64,000 nucleotides of DNA from assembly GCF_004295795.1 (NCBI RefSeq), contig NZ_SEBR01000020.1, positions 1-64,000 of the forward strand. The letters run 5' to 3'. The position numbers and the translations under genes were made by a program. A model generated the notes under the pieces. It had not been told where the DNA came from, searched no databases, and worked only from the letters and a program-made list of their open reading frames with translations. Every line of letters begins with the position of its first letter. Position 1 is the first letter of the stretch. Below, piece by piece: positions 61,821-64,000 of the stretch. Source of the stretch: Flavobacterium sp. Its GTDB lineage: Bacteria; Bacteroidota; Bacteroidia; Flavobacteriales; Flavobacteriaceae.

Positions 61821-63731
61821 CTATGCCAATTTAAGCACAGTGACTCCCAAAGGCGGCAAAGTCACTTCGGCAGAGAATTCGCGTCCGTTCCAGGCGGTTT
61901 GTTCGGTTTTGATAGGTTTTGGATTCAGGTTGTTCCCGCCACCGTACTGCGATCTGTCGCTGTTGAAAACTTCGGTGAGCTTGCCCTTTATCGGAACGCC
62001 GATCCTGTAATTCTCACGCAAAACCGGAGTGAAATTGCAGATCACGACGAGATTTTCCTTCGGATTTTCGCCCTTTCGCATAAAGCTGATCACGGCATTT
62101 GCGCTATCGGAATAATTGATCCACTCAAAACCGTCCTGGCTGAACTGCTTTTCGGCCAAAGCCGGTTCGGATTTGTAGAGAGCGTTAAGGTCCGTTATAA
62201 GTTTTTTGATGCCTTTGTGGAAATCGTACTGCAGCAAATGCCAGTCGAGACTTCCGTCGAATTTCCACTCTTCGGACTGCCCGAATTCCGATCCCATGAA
62301 CAACAATTTGCTGCCCGGATGCGTGAACATATAACCGTAAAGCAATCTCAGGTTGGCAAAACGCTGCCATTCGTCTCCGGGCATTCTCCCCAAAATCGAG
62401 TGTTTTCCGTAGACGACTTCATCGTGGGAAAGCGGCAACATGAAGTTTTCGGTGAACGCGTACGTCATCGAGAAAGTAATGTCGTTTTGGTGGTAACTTC
62501 TGTAAACCGGTTCTTTTTTGAAATACTGGAGCGTGTCGTGCATCCAGCCCATCATCCACTTCATACCGAAGCCGAGTCCGCCTGAAAATGTCGGACGCGA
62601 AACCATCGGGAAAGACGTGCTTTCTTCGGCAATCGTCTGGACGCCGTCGAAATTGGCGTAAACCGCTTCATTGAAATCCTTGAGGAATGAGATAGTATCG
62701 AGGTTTTCCCGTCCGCCGAATTCATTCGGTTCCCATTCTCCGTCCTTTCTCGAATAGTCGAGGTAAAGCATCGAAGCGACAGCGTCCACACGCAATCCGT
62801 CGACGTGATAATGTTGCAGCCAGAAAATCGCGTTGGAAATCAGGAAAGATCGCACTTCATTTCTTCCGTAGTTGAAAACCAGCGATTTCCAATCCGGATG
62901 GTAGCCTTTTCGCATGTCCGGATGTTCGTACAGATGCGTCCCGTCGAAATAACCAAGTCCGTGGGCGTCGCTTGGAAAATGCGACGGAACCCAGTCGAGG
63001 ATCACGCCTATTCCCGCCTGGTGGAATTTGTCGACCAGATACATAAAATCCTGTGGTTTACCGAATCTGGACGTCGGGGCGAAATATCCGACAAGTTGAT
63101 AACCCCACGACGGATCGTACGGATATTCCATGATCGGCATGAATTCGACGTGCGTAAAACCGGTCTCTTTGACGTAGTCGACGAGTTCATCGGCCAATTC
63201 GATATAGGTCAAAAATCGGTCTTCGTCCACATTCCTGCGCCACGAACCCAAGTGGACTTCGTACACCGAAAAAGGTTTGTCGAGTTGGTTGGAAACGACG
63301 CGGTCTTTCATCCACTTTTCGTCTTTCCACTTGTAGTTGAGATCCCAAACCACCGATGCGGTGTGAGGCGGCCGCTCGCAATACAGCGCGAAAGGATCGG
63401 CTTTTTCAGTTATCACGCCATCGTTGTGTGACTGGATTTTGTATTTGTAGACCGCGCCCTGCTCGACGCCCGGAATGAATCCTTCCCAAATCCCCGATTC
63501 GTCCCAACGCACATAAAGCGTGTGTTCGCCCTGAATCCAATAATTGAAATCGCCCACGACCGAGACCGAACGCGCGGACGGCGCCCAAACCGCGAAATAA
63601 GTGCCTTTCACGCCGTCGATCTCAAGGAGGTGCGCCCCGAGTTTTTCGTGAAGCTGAAAGTGCTTTCCGGCTTTGAAAAGGTCGATGTCGAAATCTGTTA
63701 ACAGGGAATATGCTTGTACTTTGTTGTTCAT
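61821..63731 (-). CDS. glgB: 1,4-alpha-glucan branching enzyme
   Basis: 636 aa. N-terminal CBM48 (about 15-120, YFAVWAPSARSVSVVGDFN), GH13 barrel with VYEVHLGSWRR, HVEFMPIMEYPYDPSWGYQ, the nucleophile Asp in DGLRVDAVASML and acid/base Glu in IAEESTSFP, and a C-terminal beta domain. Length and motif order match GlgB. Makes alpha-1,6 branches in glycogen or similar glucan. The gene next upstream encodes a maltokinase-like protein, suggesting the trehalose/maltose-1-P route feeds it. Confidence 0.95.
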   Translation of the reverse strand: MNNKVQAYSLLTDFDIDLFKAGKHFQLHEKLGAHLLEIDGVKGTYFAVWAPSARSVSVVGDFNYWIQGEHTLYVRWDESGIWEGFIPGVEQGAVYKYKIQSHNDGVITEKADPFALYCERPPHTASVVWDLNYKWKDEKWMKDRVVSNQLDKPFSVYEVHLGSWRRNVDEDRFLTYIELADELVDYVKETGFTHVEFMPIMEYPYDPSWGYQLVGYFAPTSRFGKPQDFMYLVDKFHQAGIGVILDWVPSHFPSDAHGLGYFDGTHLYEHPDMRKGYHPDWKSLVFNYGRNEVRSFLISNAIFWLQHYHVDGLRVDAVASMLYLDYSRKDGEWEPNEFGGRENLDTISFLKDFNEAVYANFDGVQTIAEESTSFPMVSRPTFSGGLGFGMKWMMGWMHDTLQYFKKEPVYRSYHQNDITFSMTYAFTENFMLPLSHDEVVYGKHSILGRMPGDEWQRFANLRLLYGYMFTHPGSKLLFMGSEFGQSEEWKFDGSLDWHLLQYDFHKGIKKLITDLNALYKSEPALAEKQFSQDGFEWINYSDSANAVISFMRKGENPKENLVVICNFTPVLRENYRIGVPIKGKLTEVFNSDRSQYGGGNNLNPKPIKTEQTAWNGREFSAEVTLPPLGVTVLKLA

Positions 63732-63801
63732 TTTGTTCGCCTCAAATGGCGTGTTTTTAGTTCGGAAGCCTTCGCTTCAAAGAAATTATTGCATTTCGGG
63801 A

Positions 63802-64000
63802 TCAATATCCCATTATACTCTGAATGCCGCGCAAGGGAATTACAGCCCAACGCGGACGCGAATTCAACTCGTATCCCAATTCATAAACGGCTTTTTCGAG
63901 CAGACAATACCGAAGCAAAAACTCGATTTCGTGGCTGTAGCCGATGTTTAGGTTCTCGGACTGGACTTTTTCGATATAGGTTTCCAAAAACGCCCCGACG
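63802..64000 (-). CDS. Maltokinase-like protein, C-terminal fragment (cut by window edge)
   Basis: The last ~65 residues of a minus-strand gene running off the right edge. The ending FLLRYCLLEKAVYELGYELN followed by SRPRWAVIPLRGI matches the C-terminus of maltokinase/aminoglycoside-phosphotransferase-like domains often fused to trehalose synthase. The product would phosphorylate maltose to maltose-1-phosphate for glycogen-like synthesis. Stop to glgB start: 70 bp, so they may share a transcript. Only the tail is seen, so fusion state is unknown. Confidence 0.7.
   Translation of the reverse strand, partial: VGAFLETYIEKVQSENLNIGYSHEIEFLLRYCLLEKAVYELGYELNSRPRWAVIPLRGIQSIMGY

Overview
The window is a dense stretch of chromosome from a member of the Flavobacteriaceae, probably Flavobacterium or a close relative. 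The evidence is gene content and order: porX-tsaE-alanine dehydrogenase-DUF4258, porQ-cmk, a fused E1 alpha/beta 2-oxoacid dehydrogenase, and a catalytically degenerate M1-like outer-membrane protein. Also typical are type IX secretion (T9SS) sorting domains and Bacteroidetes-type -7 promoter boxes (TAnnTTTG). By eye the G+C content looks higher than in a typical Flavobacterium, but I did not compute it. I see no rRNA, tRNA, CRISPR array, prophage or intact insertion sequence.

Layout. 0.5-4.5 kb: porX (T9SS regulator), tsaE, ald and a small anchored protein. 4.8-9.2 kb: ABC exporter, then a secreted unknown behind glmM on the minus strand. 9.5-17 kb: a CPC thioredoxin-fold protein with a histidine kinase and response regulator; then acpH-ggt, a VOC protein, a ClC transporter and a small membrane protein. 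17-22 kb: uvrA, an unknown small protein, DoxX and a LOG-family protein. 22-28.7 kb: the M1-like/outer-membrane barrel protein, a duplicated copy of its 3' end, and the fused E1. 28.8-32 kb: three related small lipoproteins, a flavin oxidoreductase with a cytosolic LytM-like protein, and another lipoprotein. 32-38.7 kb: corA, hutI, a coiled-coil protein, an arginase/formimidoylglutamase homologue and rpsA. 39-49.4 kb: a large T9SS type-B cargo, a nucleoside transporter, cmk, porQ, lon and a lipoprotein. 49.7-53.2 kb: an ECF sigma factor operon with three beta-rich surface proteins. 53.3-64 kb: an MFS transporter, an M48 protease, a T9SS-exported peptidylarginine-deiminase-like protein, a GH31 glucosidase, glgB and the 3' end of a maltokinase-like gene.

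How the genes connect. PorX and PorQ belong to the T9SS, and two cargos (38971-42321 and 55918-57657) carry its C-terminal sorting signals. hutI and the formimidoylglutamase homologue point to histidine catabolism, but the homologue has both metal-ligand histidines replaced by glutamine. GH31, GlgB and the maltokinase fragment form an alpha-glucan/glycogen-trehalose group.

The intergenic DNA is unusually rich in repeats: six copies of a CCCTGTCA palindromic element (three inside a tandem array of about 265 bp units), CGCGAATTCGCG palindromes, inverted pairs of hexanucleotide (CTGCTA/GCAGTA) arrays, a 130-bp imperfect inverted repeat, and a dispersed element of roughly 130-200 bp. I found no clear-cut new defence or biosynthetic system. 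The best leads are the His-to-Gln formimidoylglutamase homologue, the exported deiminase, the M1-derived barrel protein with its duplicated tail, and the palindromic repeat families.
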